Below are positions 24,754 to 32,977 of a stretch of DNA of 64,000 nt, in pieces. The notes below the pieces were generated by a model that saw only the letters and a program-made list of their open reading frames with translations, was not told the origin of the DNA and ran no database searches. A program made the position numbers and the translations under genes. This stretch comes from Anaerolineae bacterium (GTDB lineage: Bacteria; Chloroflexota; Anaerolineae; Promineifilales; Promineifilaceae): assembly GCA_023382655.1 (NCBI GenBank), contig JAHDWK010000001.1, positions 1 to 64,000 on the forward strand, written 5' to 3'. Each line of letters opens with the position of its first letter. The stretch's first letter is position 1.

Positions 24754-26319
24754 CTACGATTTCCCACTCAACAGCGCATACTCCATACTATCCGTCAAGG
24801 CTTGCCAGCTTGCTTCGATGATGTTAGTGCTGGCCCCTACCGTTGACCAGGTTTTGTTGCCCAGGCGGGTGTCAATGAGCACACGGGTGGTCGCGGCCGT
24901 CGCATTCTCCCCATCCAGAATGCGCACTTTGTAATCTGCCAGTTTCACGCCGCTCAGGGTGGGGTACACATCCACCAACGCTTTGCGCAGAGCGGCGTCC
25001 AGGGCATTCACCGGGCCATTGCCCTCGGCGACGGTGTGCATGCGTTTGGGGCCGACGCGCACTTTGACGATGGCCTCGGCATTCAGACCGCGGCCGCGCC
25101 GCTGCTGCACGTCCACCCGGTAATCAATCACCTCAAACGGCGGCACGTAGGCGGGATGGGTGCGGCGCAGCATCAATTCCACCGAGGCCTCCGCCCCTTC
25201 AAAGGTGAATCCGCCCGCTTCCAACTGTTTGATCTGCTCCAACACGCCACGTAAATCCAGCCCCTCGGTGCTGATGCCAAATTGGGCGGCCTTGTCCACC
25301 AGGTTGCCCCGCCCGGACAGTTCCGAAACCACGCTACGCTGCTGGTTTCCCACCAGCGTCGGTTCGATGTGCTGGTAGCTGAGCGGGTTTTTGAGCATGG
25401 CGGCCACATGGATGCCGCCTTTGTGGGCGAAAGCGCTCTTGCCCACAAAGGGCTGATGGTCGTCCAGTTCCAGGTTAGCCACCTCGGCCACGTAGCGGGA
25501 GAGTTCGGTCAGCCGCCGCAACTGGTCGTCGTTGACACACTCATACCCCATTTTGATCTGCAAGTCGGGGATGATGCTGCACAGGTTGGCGTTGGCCACG
25601 CGCTCGCCGTAGCCGTTGATGGTGCCCTGTACCTGTGTGGCGCCCAGGCGCACGGCCGTCAGCGAATTCGCCACCGCGCACTCTCCATCATCATGCGTGT
25701 GGATGCCAATGGCGACTTTTGGCCCCAGTTCCTCGCGCACGTTGCGGATGATTTCCTCTACCTCCCAGGGCAGCGTGCCGCCGTTGGTGTCACACAAAAC
25801 CACGCTGTCCGCGCCGCTGACGGCCGCCGCTTTCAACGTGGCGGTGGCGTATTCCGGGTTTGCTTTGTAGCCATCGAAAAAATGTTCGGCGTCGTAGACC
25901 ACCTCTTTGTCATGGCTTTTGCAGTAAGCGACGCTCTCGCCGATCATCGCCAGGTTTTCTTCCAGGCTGGCTTCTAAAACGTCGGTGACGTGTAAATCCC
26001 AGCTTTTGCCCACCAGAGTAATCACTGGCGTATTGGCCTCGATCAGCAGGCGCAGATTGGCGTCTTCGGCGGGGGTCACGCCCTTGCGCCGGGTGCTGCC
26101 AAAAGCGGTCACTCTGGCATGTTTCAGGTTCAACGAAGGCACCCGCTGGAAGAATTCCACATCCTTCGGATTCGACCCCGGCCAACCGCCCTCGATGTAA
26201 TCAATGCCAAACTCATCCAGCTTTTTGGCAATTTTCAGTTTGTCATCCAACGACAAAGAAATTCCTTCGCGTTGCGTCCCATCTCGTAATGTTGTGTCGT
26301 AGAGGTAGATTTTGGTCAT
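24754..26319 (-). CDS. cimA: (R)-citramalate synthase
   Basis: A 521-residue enzyme of the isopropylmalate/homocitrate synthase family, condensing pyruvate and acetyl-CoA to citramalate for isoleucine synthesis without threonine. It shows IYLYDTTLRDGTQREGIS, GGWPGSNPKD, the metal-binding IHTHDDGECAVANS, NGYGERVANANL and KGGIHVAAMLKN, then a C-terminal LeuA-type regulatory domain (VKLADYKVRILDGENATAATTRV). The TLRDGTQREG form and GGWPGSNP separate it from LeuA, which is encoded at 32972. It is the last gene of the ilv-leu operon and shares LeuC/LeuD for the next step. Confidence 0.88.
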   Translation of the reverse strand: MTKIYLYDTTLRDGTQREGISLSLDDKLKIAKKLDEFGIDYIEGGWPGSNPKDVEFFQRVPSLNLKHARVTAFGSTRRKGVTPAEDANLRLLIEANTPVITLVGKSWDLHVTDVLEASLEENLAMIGESVAYCKSHDKEVVYDAEHFFDGYKANPEYATATLKAAAVSGADSVVLCDTNGGTLPWEVEEIIRNVREELGPKVAIGIHTHDDGECAVANSLTAVRLGATQVQGTINGYGERVANANLCSIIPDLQIKMGYECVNDDQLRRLTELSRYVAEVANLELDDHQPFVGKSAFAHKGGIHVAAMLKNPLSYQHIEPTLVGNQQRSVVSELSGRGNLVDKAAQFGISTEGLDLRGVLEQIKQLEAGGFTFEGAEASVELMLRRTHPAYVPPFEVIDYRVDVQQRRGRGLNAEAIVKVRVGPKRMHTVAEGNGPVNALDAALRKALVDVYPTLSGVKLADYKVRILDGENATAATTRVLIDTRLGNKTWSTVGASTNIIEASWQALTDSMEYALLSGKS

Positions 26320-26334
26320 TCTGATTACCCTGTG

Positions 26335-26411
26335 AGGTAATCGGTAATCAGTTATCGGTTATCGGTGGTTGTCAGGCTGACTACCGATTACCGATAACCG
26401 ATTACGGATTA
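26335..26411. repeat. inverted heptad array (GGTAATC family)
   Basis: GGTAATC/GGTTATC units on the left and the complementary GATTACC/GATAACC units on the right form a long hairpin between leuD and cimA. The leuD stop codon TAA lies in the last unit (CAG TAA TCC GTA). Confidence 0.75.
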
Positions 26412-27017
26412 CTGGTCTGTGTTCACTCGCGCTGGGTGCGCCGCTTCATATTCGGCCACACGCGCCTCCTGCTTGAGCAGGTAGCCAAGCTGGTCTAAAC
26501 CTTCCAGCAGGCAGGTTTTGCTGAAGGCGTCTATGGGGAAGGGCACCGCCCGGCCGTCCGGCAATACCACTTGCTGCTCGGCCAGATCAATCGTCACCTG
26601 TGTGGTCGGGTCTTCTTCTACCAGGCTGAGAAGCTGGCGGTGGGTGGTCTCATCTACAATGACGGGCAGCAGGCCGTTTTTGAGCGAGTTATTGCGGAAA
26701 ATGTCGGCGAAACTGGTGCTGATCACGGCCGTGAACCCATAATCCATCAATGACCAGGGTGCATGTTCCCGGCTGGAACCGCAGCCAAAATTATCCCCCG
26801 CCAGCAAAATATTGGCCCCCTGCGCTTCTGGCTGGTTCAAAGCAAAGTCCGGGTTGGGCGAACCATCTTCCCGATAACGCCAGTGGTAAAACAGATTTTG
26901 CCCCAATCCCGCCTTGCTGATTGTCTTCAAAAATTGCGCCGGAATAATCTGGTCGGTATCAATGTTCTCTATCGGAAGCGCCACCAGGTGGCTGGTTAAT
27001 GTGGTAAATGCTTGCAT
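26409..27017 (-). CDS. leuD: 3-isopropylmalate dehydratase small subunit
   Basis: A 202-residue swivel-domain subunit that joins LeuC to isomerise 2- to 3-isopropylmalate (and citramalate). It contains IENIDTDQIIPAQFLKT, GANILLAGDNFGCGSSREHAPWSL and DIFRNNSLKNGLLPV, all diagnostic. The length is normal for the family. The start has a GGAG site. It lies in the operon between the unknown 163-residue gene and cimA, and its last codons and stop are at the edge of a heptad repeat. Confidence 0.93.
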   Translation of the reverse strand: MQAFTTLTSHLVALPIENIDTDQIIPAQFLKTISKAGLGQNLFYHWRYREDGSPNPDFALNQPEAQGANILLAGDNFGCGSSREHAPWSLMDYGFTAVISTSFADIFRNNSLKNGLLPVIVDETTHRQLLSLVEEDPTTQVTIDLAEQQVVLPDGRAVPFPIDAFSKTCLLEGLDQLGYLLKQEARVAEYEAAHPARVNTDQ

Positions 27018-27029
27018 GGTTTTCTCCGC

Positions 27030-27086
27030 AGAGATTGGGAGATTGGGGAACTCTTAATCTCTCAATCTCTTAATCTCCTGATCTCA
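27030..27086. repeat. heptad array (GAGATTG family)
   Basis: GAGATTGGGAGATTGGGGA, then complementary AATCTCT units, lies between leuD and the upstream gene. On the minus strand it encodes LRSGD and the stop TAA of that upstream gene. Confidence 0.7.
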
Positions 27087-27561
27087 GATGATGATAGCTA
27101 TTAGATGTGAGCTTCTTTTGGCTCAATTGCGCCGACGGCCGTGCCAGCGCCACTTTGATCACCCCATCCTCTTCCAACGATTGCAGGAACTCCAGTTGAA
27201 ACCAGTCGGTCAGCCAGGCGCCATCCTGGAAAAAGTTGGGGGCCTGGCAGAGCAAACGGCCGTACCGCTCCACCTGTACTTCCTGTACCAATGTGCGCAG
27301 CCCCACATGGGCCAACCCTTCCTTCTTCAGGTGATATTTGTTCAGGCCTAGCAGCGGGATATGGACACGGCCGTGACTGGCGCGGTACACCGCATCCACC
27401 ACCGGAATCTCCTCCCGGTTCACGCCCAACAAATCACCAGCGCGGAACCGGGACAGGTCGCCAATCAACACCAGCCCCGCCGCCTCATCTACCTGCGTCA
27501 GCAGTTGTTTCACAAATTCCACCGCCAGCTTCACATCAACCTGATAGGAGGGGTTTTGCAT
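27070..27561 (-). CDS. unknown protein between leuC and leuD
   Basis: A 163-residue soluble protein with an AAGGAA site, in the same orientation as leuC and leuD and between them. The middle reads AAGLVLIGDLSRFRAGDLLGVNREEIPVVDAVYRASHGRVHIPLLGLNKYHL, then YGRLLCQAPNFFQDGAWLTDWFQLEFL. No family recognised. The alternating hydrophobic strands and the HIPLLG and GDLSRF turns suggest an alpha/beta fold. The position suggests a link to the dehydratase step, but this rests on location alone. The last five residues come from an intergenic repeat. Confidence 0.6.
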   Translation of the reverse strand: MQNPSYQVDVKLAVEFVKQLLTQVDEAAGLVLIGDLSRFRAGDLLGVNREEIPVVDAVYRASHGRVHIPLLGLNKYHLKKEGLAHVGLRTLVQEVQVERYGRLLCQAPNFFQDGAWLTDWFQLEFLQSLEEDGVIKVALARPSAQLSQKKLTSNSYHHLRSGD

Positions 27562-27572
27562 GGGGTTCCTTT

Positions 27573-27642
27573 TCGGTAATCGGTTATCAGTAATCGGTAA
27601 TCGGTTGGTCTACCGATTACCGATCACCGTTTACCGATTACC
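27573..27642. repeat. inverted heptad array (GGTAATC family)
   Basis: TCGGTAATCGGTTATCAGTA and further units are followed, after GGTTGGTC, by the complementary TACCGATTACCGATCACCG. It fills the gap between leuC and the next cistron and would fold into a stem of more than 25 bp in the operon mRNA. Confidence 0.75.
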
Positions 27643-27645
27643 TCT

Positions 27646-29049
27646 TTACAAAGTCCTTGCATCCGTCACCCGCCCGGTCACGGCTGTGGCCGCGGCCGTC
27701 AACGGGCTGGCTAAAAAGGTACGACCGCCTTTGCCCTGCCGCCCTTCAAAATTGCGGTTGCTGGTGCTGACGGCGTACTGGCCTGGCTGCAACTGGTCGC
27801 CGTTCATGGCAATACACATCGAGCAGCCCGCTTCGCGCCATTCCGCGCCCGCTTCCTTGAAAATGCGGTCCAGCCCTTCCGCTTCCGCCTGTTTCTTCAC
27901 ATCCTGCGAGCCGGGCACGACCATCACGCGCACCCCTTCGGCCACCTGACGGCCGTGCATCACCGCCGCCGCCTGCCGCAAATCGGAGATACGGCTGTTG
28001 GTGCAAGAGCCAATGAAGACCACATCCACCGGCTTGCCCAGCAGCGGCTGGCCCGGCTGCAAATCCATGTAGGCCAGCGCCTTCTCCACCGTCTGCCGTT
28101 CGCTCAGGTTGGGGATGTCCATGGGGTCGGGCACAACGGCCGTGATCTTCATACCCAGCCCCGGATTGGTGCCATAGGTGATCATCGGTTCCAGATCGTT
28201 CACGTCCAGGTCAATGGATTTGTCGAAGGTCGCCCCGTCGTCGGTAGCCAGGGCGCGCCAGGCAGCCACCGCCTGATCCCAGGCGCCGTTTTGCGGCGCG
28301 TGCGGCCGCCCCGCCAGATATTCAAAGGTTGCGTCATCAGGCGCAATCAGCCCGGCGCGGGCGCCACCCTCAATGCTCATGTTGCAAATGGTCATGCGCT
28401 GTTCTATCGTCAGCCCCCGAATCGCCTCGCCGCGATATTCAAAGACGTGCCCCGTGCCCCCGCCAATGCCGATTTTGGAGAGCAGCAGCAGGATGATGTC
28501 TTTGGAGGCGACGCCGTCGGGCAGACGGCCGTACACATTTACCGCATACGTCTTCGGCTTCGTTTGCAGCAGACATTGGGTGGCCAGCACATGCTCCACT
28601 TCCGACGTGCCGATGCCAAAAGCCAGCGCGCCAAATGCGCCGTGTGTGGCCGTGTGGCTGTCGCCGCAGACGATGGTCATGCCTGGCTGCGTCAGCCCCA
28701 GTTCCGGGCCAATCACATGCACAATGCCCCGGTTGGGACTGTCCATGCCAAAAAGCTGGATGCCAAAGTCGCGGCAGTTTTGTTCGAGCGTGGCAATTTG
28801 TTTGGCGGCAATAGCGTCGGCAATGGGTACGCCGATGGGTGTGGTGGGGATGCTGTGGTCCATGGTGGCGATGGTTTGCGACGGCCGTCGCACCTTCAAC
28901 CCCCGTTCGCGCAGCCCCGTAAACGCCTGCGGCGACGTGACCTCATGGATCAGGTGCAGGTCAATATACAGCACCGCCGGACTGCCCGGCTCATCCACCA
29001 CCACATGGGTTTCCCAAATTTTGTCAATAATCGTCTTTGGTGTATTCAT
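27646..29049 (-). CDS. leuC: 3-isopropylmalate dehydratase large subunit
   Basis: A 467-residue aconitase-family subunit. It has [34 protein letters not shown], the cluster ligands in [15 protein letters not shown] and [13 protein letters not shown], and [19 protein letters not shown] at the end. It binds a 4Fe-4S cluster and forms the isomerase with LeuD. An AGGAGAAGG site precedes the Met. It is separated from leuD by an unknown gene, whereas leuC and leuD are normally adjacent. Confidence 0.95.
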   Translation of the reverse strand: MNTPKTIIDKIWETHVVVDEPGSPAVLYIDLHLIHEVTSPQAFTGLRERGLKVRRPSQTIATMDHSIPTTPIGVPIADAIAAKQIATLEQNCRDFGIQLFGMDSPNRGIVHVIGPELGLTQPGMTIVCGDSHTATHGAFGALAFGIGTSEVEHVLATQCLLQTKPKTYAVNVYGRLPDGVASKDIILLLLSKIGIGGGTGHVFEYRGEAIRGLTIEQRMTICNMSIEGGARAGLIAPDDATFEYLAGRPHAPQNGAWDQAVAAWRALATDDGATFDKSIDLDVNDLEPMITYGTNPGLGMKITAVVPDPMDIPNLSERQTVEKALAYMDLQPGQPLLGKPVDVVFIGSCTNSRISDLRQAAAVMHGRQVAEGVRVMVVPGSQDVKKQAEAEGLDRIFKEAGAEWREAGCSMCIAMNGDQLQPGQYAVSTSNRNFEGRQGKGGRTFLASPLTAAATAVTGRVTDARTL

Positions 29050-29093
29050 CCTTCTCCTCTTTTTTATGCTGTGTGTCTCCCACGTGATCCGCT

Positions 29094-30368
29094 TTATTCG
29101 ATTCCAGAATCGCCATCGTGAGAGTTGTCGTTATCTGAATTTTCATTTTGATCGCTATCTGTTCCATCATTCTCATCAGAATCTTGGTTATTGATATTTT
29201 CAGATGAATTGTCGTCACTGGATAGATTTATATCCCAACTTAAATTAATCCGAGGTATTATCTTGCTCGTATCAATTTGGGGTAAAAGGCCACTCATATC
29301 TATTTTGGGTATGTTTTCAACTAAGGGTTTAAGAACCAAATCCATATTGAATAGGGTTGTCAGCTTGCTCATATCAATTTTTGGTATTAATTCACTAAAA
29401 ATGTCGGGAGAAATAAAATACCCCCTATTGAATTCTTCAAACAAACTGGAATTAATCAGAGATTGTTGAATAATATTTAAAGCCTCCTGATTCATAGTAG
29501 ATGCTAAACTTTCAAAAATAAGCCCTATATTTTGGCTTGCTTCGTCAATCTCCACATCTGATAATGTTGGTTTCGCTTGGTCTATTATTTGAGTTATTTC
29601 TTCATTAAAATCCTCTAGCTTTTCCAGCTCAAACTTACGCATTAAACGATGGTGCATAACCTTGTTGCGTATTGGAATAATAGCAGTCTCTAGCCGTTCC
29701 TTCGCATTTGACCAAGTTTCTTTATCATCAAAATAGTTGGAAAAAATGTCATCCCAGATAGAAATACTCTTTCTGCGTTCGTTTATCTTTTGTTGTACTT
29801 CTTCAATAGAGTTACATTCAGATAGCAATTCAGTCAAATCAGATGCAGTGATAGGTCGTTCGTCTGACCATTCTTGAAACTGGAAAGTGACAAACTTTAT
29901 TAAATCCTCAAACAATGTGAATTCGATTGGGTGATGAAATTTAACTTGATGAGCTCCTGCCCTTTTCTCAACATCTTCTGTTTTCTTTCGGACATTTTCA
30001 GGTACTAAAGAATTCCACCAATCAAACCCTTTAACTTCGACCATTGCCTGATTAATAAAAGTTCTAAGAAGGAGTTCAATCTTCGCTAAGATAGGGTATG
30101 CACTTGACCTTAACTCATCTCCTAATTCATCATTGACACGAAAAGCCCAAGTTCTCTCGAAATCAAGTTTATCATGACAAGCATCAACGAATTTTGCTGT
30201 AGACGTAATACGCAAAATCAAACATCCAACTTCATGTTCCTCTATTTCAAAATCAATACTTGTTAGAAACTTGCTTAATGAGGTTTTGACATATTCTTTC
30301 AATTCTTCATTTGAAAATTGCTTGGAATCTATTAAATATTCAAGGGAATAGGTTTTTTCCTCTGTCAT
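29094..30368 (-). CDS. AT-rich HEPN-like protein, probably acquired
   Basis: A 424-residue protein, markedly more AT-rich than its neighbours and without any ACGGCCGT palindrome. Residues 95-175 contain [19 protein letters not shown] and a WW pair ([13 protein letters not shown]), like the Swt1/MAE_28990-type HEPN region. A second helical region has [13 protein letters not shown], an Rx4-6H pattern typical of HEPN ribonucleases. The C-terminal part repeats a short motif ([34 protein letters not shown]) and ends in a long Asp/Asn/Ser tail. Many HEPN proteins act in antiviral defence or toxin systems. It interrupts the leu operon between the hydrolase and leuC. Confidence 0.55.
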   Translation of the reverse strand: MTEEKTYSLEYLIDSKQFSNEELKEYVKTSLSKFLTSIDFEIEEHEVGCLILRITSTAKFVDACHDKLDFERTWAFRVNDELGDELRSSAYPILAKIELLLRTFINQAMVEVKGFDWWNSLVPENVRKKTEDVEKRAGAHQVKFHHPIEFTLFEDLIKFVTFQFQEWSDERPITASDLTELLSECNSIEEVQQKINERRKSISIWDDIFSNYFDDKETWSNAKERLETAIIPIRNKVMHHRLMRKFELEKLEDFNEEITQIIDQAKPTLSDVEIDEASQNIGLIFESLASTMNQEALNIIQQSLINSSLFEEFNRGYFISPDIFSELIPKIDMSKLTTLFNMDLVLKPLVENIPKIDMSGLLPQIDTSKIIPRINLSWDINLSSDDNSSENINNQDSDENDGTDSDQNENSDNDNSHDGDSGIE

Positions 30369-30398
30369 GATTTTTCTAACTCGCACTTTGGTGTCTGA

Positions 30399-30468
30399 CA
30401 CTGGCATACACCGCCAGTTCAAAATACTTCAAATAACAGTCCACATGGATGAAGCCGATTTCGCACGG
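30399..30468 (-). pseudogene. duplicated 3' end of the methyltransferase gene
   Basis: About 70 bp nearly identical to 31527-31599, the 3' end of the methyltransferase gene upstream. In one frame it still reads IGFIHVDCYLKYFELAVYA, matching the methyltransferase C-terminus. The alpha/beta hydrolase gene lies between the two copies. This marks a past insertion or unequal recombination. Confidence 0.7.
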
Positions 30469-30499
30469 CCGTTGTCTTGTCCACCCATATAATTTTGTG

Positions 30500-31516
30500 C
30501 TATTGGCATTCAATATGGGCGATGATTCTCTCCGTCAATACCTGCGTATCTTGTATTGGAAAAACATGACCCACGCCCTCAAGCCACCAGCCCTCTGCGC
30601 CGGGAATCACTTCTACCAGTTTCCGGCCATGCGCGATGGGAATTACCTGGTCGGCCGTTCCATGAATAACAAATGTCGGTACATTGAGTGTACTCAATCC
30701 ATCGTAGCGTGAGCCGGAAACTGTCACGGCCGTTAGATGTTGAAACGCACCGCGCACATTAATACCTCTTCGTTTTCGCAGATCATACAAAACGACTTCG
30801 GCAATCTCCTTAATATCCAAACCATCATATCCCAGCCCCACCACCTGTTTAGCAATGCGTTCCTTGATCAGATTTCTCTCACCACGCATGAGGCGATACT
30901 TTAACAAAGGGATGCCCTTGACAGCAGATTCAAGAAAATAACGAGATGTTAAACTGGGAATATCCGGATCGCCAATATAACCGGATGTCATCATTAAAGT
31001 GAGCGAGGCAACCCGGTGAGGATGGTTGATTGCCACTTCCTGCGCGATCATGCCACCCAATGAGAGACCGACAAGATGTGCCTTTTGAATCTCGTTCACA
31101 TCTAGCACCGCCATCGCATCGCCGGCCATATCCACAACCGAATAAGGGTTCTTTCGATCCCAATCTTTAACCCAATCAGACATTCCCGTGCTGCGGTGGT
31201 CATAGCGAATAGTCCGATAGCCCGCGTTCACGAAAGCCTGCACAAATTTTGGCGGCCACATCAAGGCATCAGCCCCACTACCCACGATGAGCAGCACGGT
31301 TCCTTTAGGCGTTTCTTCCGGGAGAATGCTTTCATACCAGATATTCAATCCGCCGGACAAAACAAACCCCGTTTCGCCGACAATGAGTTCCGGTAGTTCA
31401 CTTTTTATAACCTCATCAATCATTGCATCCGTTTCAGGTGGTAATTTTGGCCCCGAAACGATGACATAGATCAAAAGGAGTCCGAATAACAGTAGGATGG
31501 CAAAAACAACAATCAT
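30500..31516 (-). CDS. membrane-anchored alpha/beta hydrolase
   Basis: A 338-residue protein with an N-terminal TM helix (MIVVFAILLLFGLLLIYVIV) and an alpha/beta-hydrolase domain: VGSGADALMWPPKF, RYDHRSTGMSDW, nucleophile elbow VGLSLGGMIA, acid in VIHGTADQVIPIAHG and His in GVGHVF. It resembles the TAP/MhpC-like hydrolases of the AB_hydrolase_1 family. Its start overlaps the methyltransferase stop by ATGA, so the two are translationally coupled and may modify one substrate in turn. It lies between two copies of the methyltransferase 3' end. Confidence 0.8.
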   Translation of the reverse strand: MIVVFAILLLFGLLLIYVIVSGPKLPPETDAMIDEVIKSELPELIVGETGFVLSGGLNIWYESILPEETPKGTVLLIVGSGADALMWPPKFVQAFVNAGYRTIRYDHRSTGMSDWVKDWDRKNPYSVVDMAGDAMAVLDVNEIQKAHLVGLSLGGMIAQEVAINHPHRVASLTLMMTSGYIGDPDIPSLTSRYFLESAVKGIPLLKYRLMRGERNLIKERIAKQVVGLGYDGLDIKEIAEVVLYDLRKRRGINVRGAFQHLTAVTVSGSRYDGLSTLNVPTFVIHGTADQVIPIAHGRKLVEVIPGAEGWWLEGVGHVFPIQDTQVLTERIIAHIECQ

Positions 31517-32292
31517 TTGGGCTTCACACCGGCAAACACGGCCAGTTCAAAATACTTCAAATAACAATCCACATGGATGAAGCCGATGTCGCGCAGCCAG
31601 TCACATTGGGTTTCTACGGCCGTCAGCTTATTCGCGGCTTTATCCGGGCGGTTATACAACTCGTGGGCGATTTGCTCGCGGGGCTGTCCGTTCCCATTCT
31701 GCCGGTGGTAGGCCACCATCGCATCCACAAACGCCTCCTCAAACAGCATCTCCCCCCACTTCGAGCGAGAGGCGACGTGTTCCACGTTGACAAAAATACC
31801 GCCCGGTTTGAGCAAGTCATACAGTTCGGCGTACAGTTCACGTTTACGGCCGTCGGGCTGATGATGAATCGAAAAGCCGGAAACAATGATGTCGAAGCCT
31901 GAAACCTGACAGGTTTTTTGGAAACCTGTCAGGTTTTCGCGCCACGTTTGTTGTCCATAATCCACCTGTACCAATGTCACCCGCTCCCCATAACCCGCCA
32001 GCCGTTTTTCGGCCGCCGCCAGCATGGGCGTGGAAAAGTCGGCAAAGATGCCCCGCGCCGCCGGATACTGATCCAGCACTGCCTGCCCCAAAATGCCATC
32101 CCCGCAGCCCAGGTCGAGTACCAGCGCCACCTCTTCTTGTGACCACCGGATCAGCCGCCGCATCGTATCCATCTGCGTCTGCGCCAACGGAATCGCCCCG
32201 CGCACTCCGTTCAAATAGCGGTCGGTCAGGTCGCCGCCCTGCCAGACAGTGTCGTTAACCGTGTCCCGTAATCCGTATTCCGTCGTGGTCAT
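31513..32292 (-). CDS. class I SAM-dependent methyltransferase
   Basis: A 259-residue methyltransferase. Motif I is LVLDLGCGDGILGQAVL, motif II region GIFADFSTPMLAAAEKRL, and motif IV FDIIVSGFSIHHQPDGRKRELYAELYDLLKPGG. The substrate is unknown. A palindromic repeat (31901-31937) is inserted in frame just before motif IV and encodes NLTGFQKTCQVSGF. The next gene overlaps by ATGA. The gene sits inside the branched-chain operon together with a PPOX protein and a hydrolase that have no evident role there. Confidence 0.8.
   Translation of the reverse strand: MTTTEYGLRDTVNDTVWQGGDLTDRYLNGVRGAIPLAQTQMDTMRRLIRWSQEEVALVLDLGCGDGILGQAVLDQYPAARGIFADFSTPMLAAAEKRLAGYGERVTLVQVDYGQQTWRENLTGFQKTCQVSGFDIIVSGFSIHHQPDGRKRELYAELYDLLKPGGIFVNVEHVASRSKWGEMLFEEAFVDAMVAYHRQNGNGQPREQIAHELYNRPDKAANKLTAVETQCDWLRDIGFIHVDCYLKYFELAVFAGVKPK
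31901..31937. repeat. intragenic palindromic repeat (AAACCTGACAGGTTT)
   Basis: GAAACCTGACAGGTTTT and GGAAACCTGTCAGGTTTTC are two copies of a self-complementary unit that also pair with each other. It is in frame in the methyltransferase gene, in a surface loop before motif IV. Confidence 0.65.
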
Positions 32293-32298
32293 GCTTTT

Positions 32299-32336
32299 CC
32301 CTTTGCCCCCTTTGCCTCTTTGCGCCTTTGCGTCAA
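32299..32336. repeat. short repeat (CTTTGCG family)
   Basis: CCCTTTGCCCCCTTTGCCTC and TTTGCGCCTTTGCG lie between the PPOX and methyltransferase genes, in the opposite orientation to the related element at 3725. Confidence 0.55.
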
Positions 32337-32340
32337 AAAC

Positions 32341-32886
32341 CTAATCCGCCAACAGCTTCGTCGGCAGGCCGTCAATGCTGACCTGGTTCTTTTCCGCCCA
32401 ATACTTTGCCAGACCGGCTTCGCCGCGATTCTCGGCCCATTCGGTTAAAAGTGGCCGTTCCCCGGCATAATCATAAAACGGCACCGCAAATCCACACGAC
32501 GTCTGCACCGATGCCACGTCCATGAGGATGATGTTCCGGTTGCCCACCGACTCCGGGAACAAAGGGACATACTCATCCCATTCCGCGTCGCGCCGGTGAA
32601 CGGCACGGCCGTGTCCATACAACCTGAGTATCAACGGCTTCTCCATAAACGAGCAGAACATGATGGTCAGACGGCCGTCTATCGCCAGATGCGCTGCCGT
32701 TTCATTGCCCGACCCCGTCAAGTTCATAAACGCCACCCGGTTTGCATCCAGCACCCGGAACGCATCCATCCCTTTGGGGCTGAGATTGATACGGCCGTCG
32801 TTGCCCCCACTTGCCACAAAAAAGAGATGCTGCTCTTTTATAAAAGCAATCAGTTTGTCATTGAGAGAATCGTAAAATTGAGCCAT
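32341..32886 (-). CDS. pyridoxamine 5'-phosphate oxidase family protein
   Basis: A 181-residue split-barrel flavin or F420-binding protein. It shows KEQHLFFVASGGNDGRINLSPKGMDAFRVLDANRVAFMNLTGSGNETAAHL, typical of the small FMN/F420-binding PPOX group, and RLTIMFCSFMEKPLILRLYGHGRAV. The catalytic role is unknown; many such proteins reduce enoate or deazaflavin-linked substrates, and the window encodes F420 synthesis genes. It lies 85 bp after leuA with an intergenic heptad array between. Confidence 0.8.
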   Translation of the reverse strand: MAQFYDSLNDKLIAFIKEQHLFFVASGGNDGRINLSPKGMDAFRVLDANRVAFMNLTGSGNETAAHLAIDGRLTIMFCSFMEKPLILRLYGHGRAVHRRDAEWDEYVPLFPESVGNRNIILMDVASVQTSCGFAVPFYDYAGERPLLTEWAENRGEAGLAKYWAEKNQVSIDGLPTKLLAD

Positions 32887-32901
32887 CTTTAGTTGGAAGA
32901 A

Positions 32902-32977
32902 CTAAGCAGTGAGCGACGGACGCAGCGTCCGCGAGTAGTAAGCAGTGGTCTAGCCGCTCACTGCTCACTGCTCACTG
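32902..32977. repeat. inverted heptad array (GCAGTGA family)
   Basis: AAGCAGTGAGCGACGGACGC, a small palindrome (GGACGCAGCGTCC), AGTAAGCAGTGG and then the complementary GCTCACTGCTCACTGCTCAC. The leuA stop codon TGA lies in the final unit (TAC CAG TGA GCA GTG AGC). Confidence 0.75.

Noticed and set aside
26335..26411. CRISPR-like array
   Set aside because: Units are 7 bp and contiguous, with no spacers, and the second half is inverted. The same holds for the other heptad arrays.
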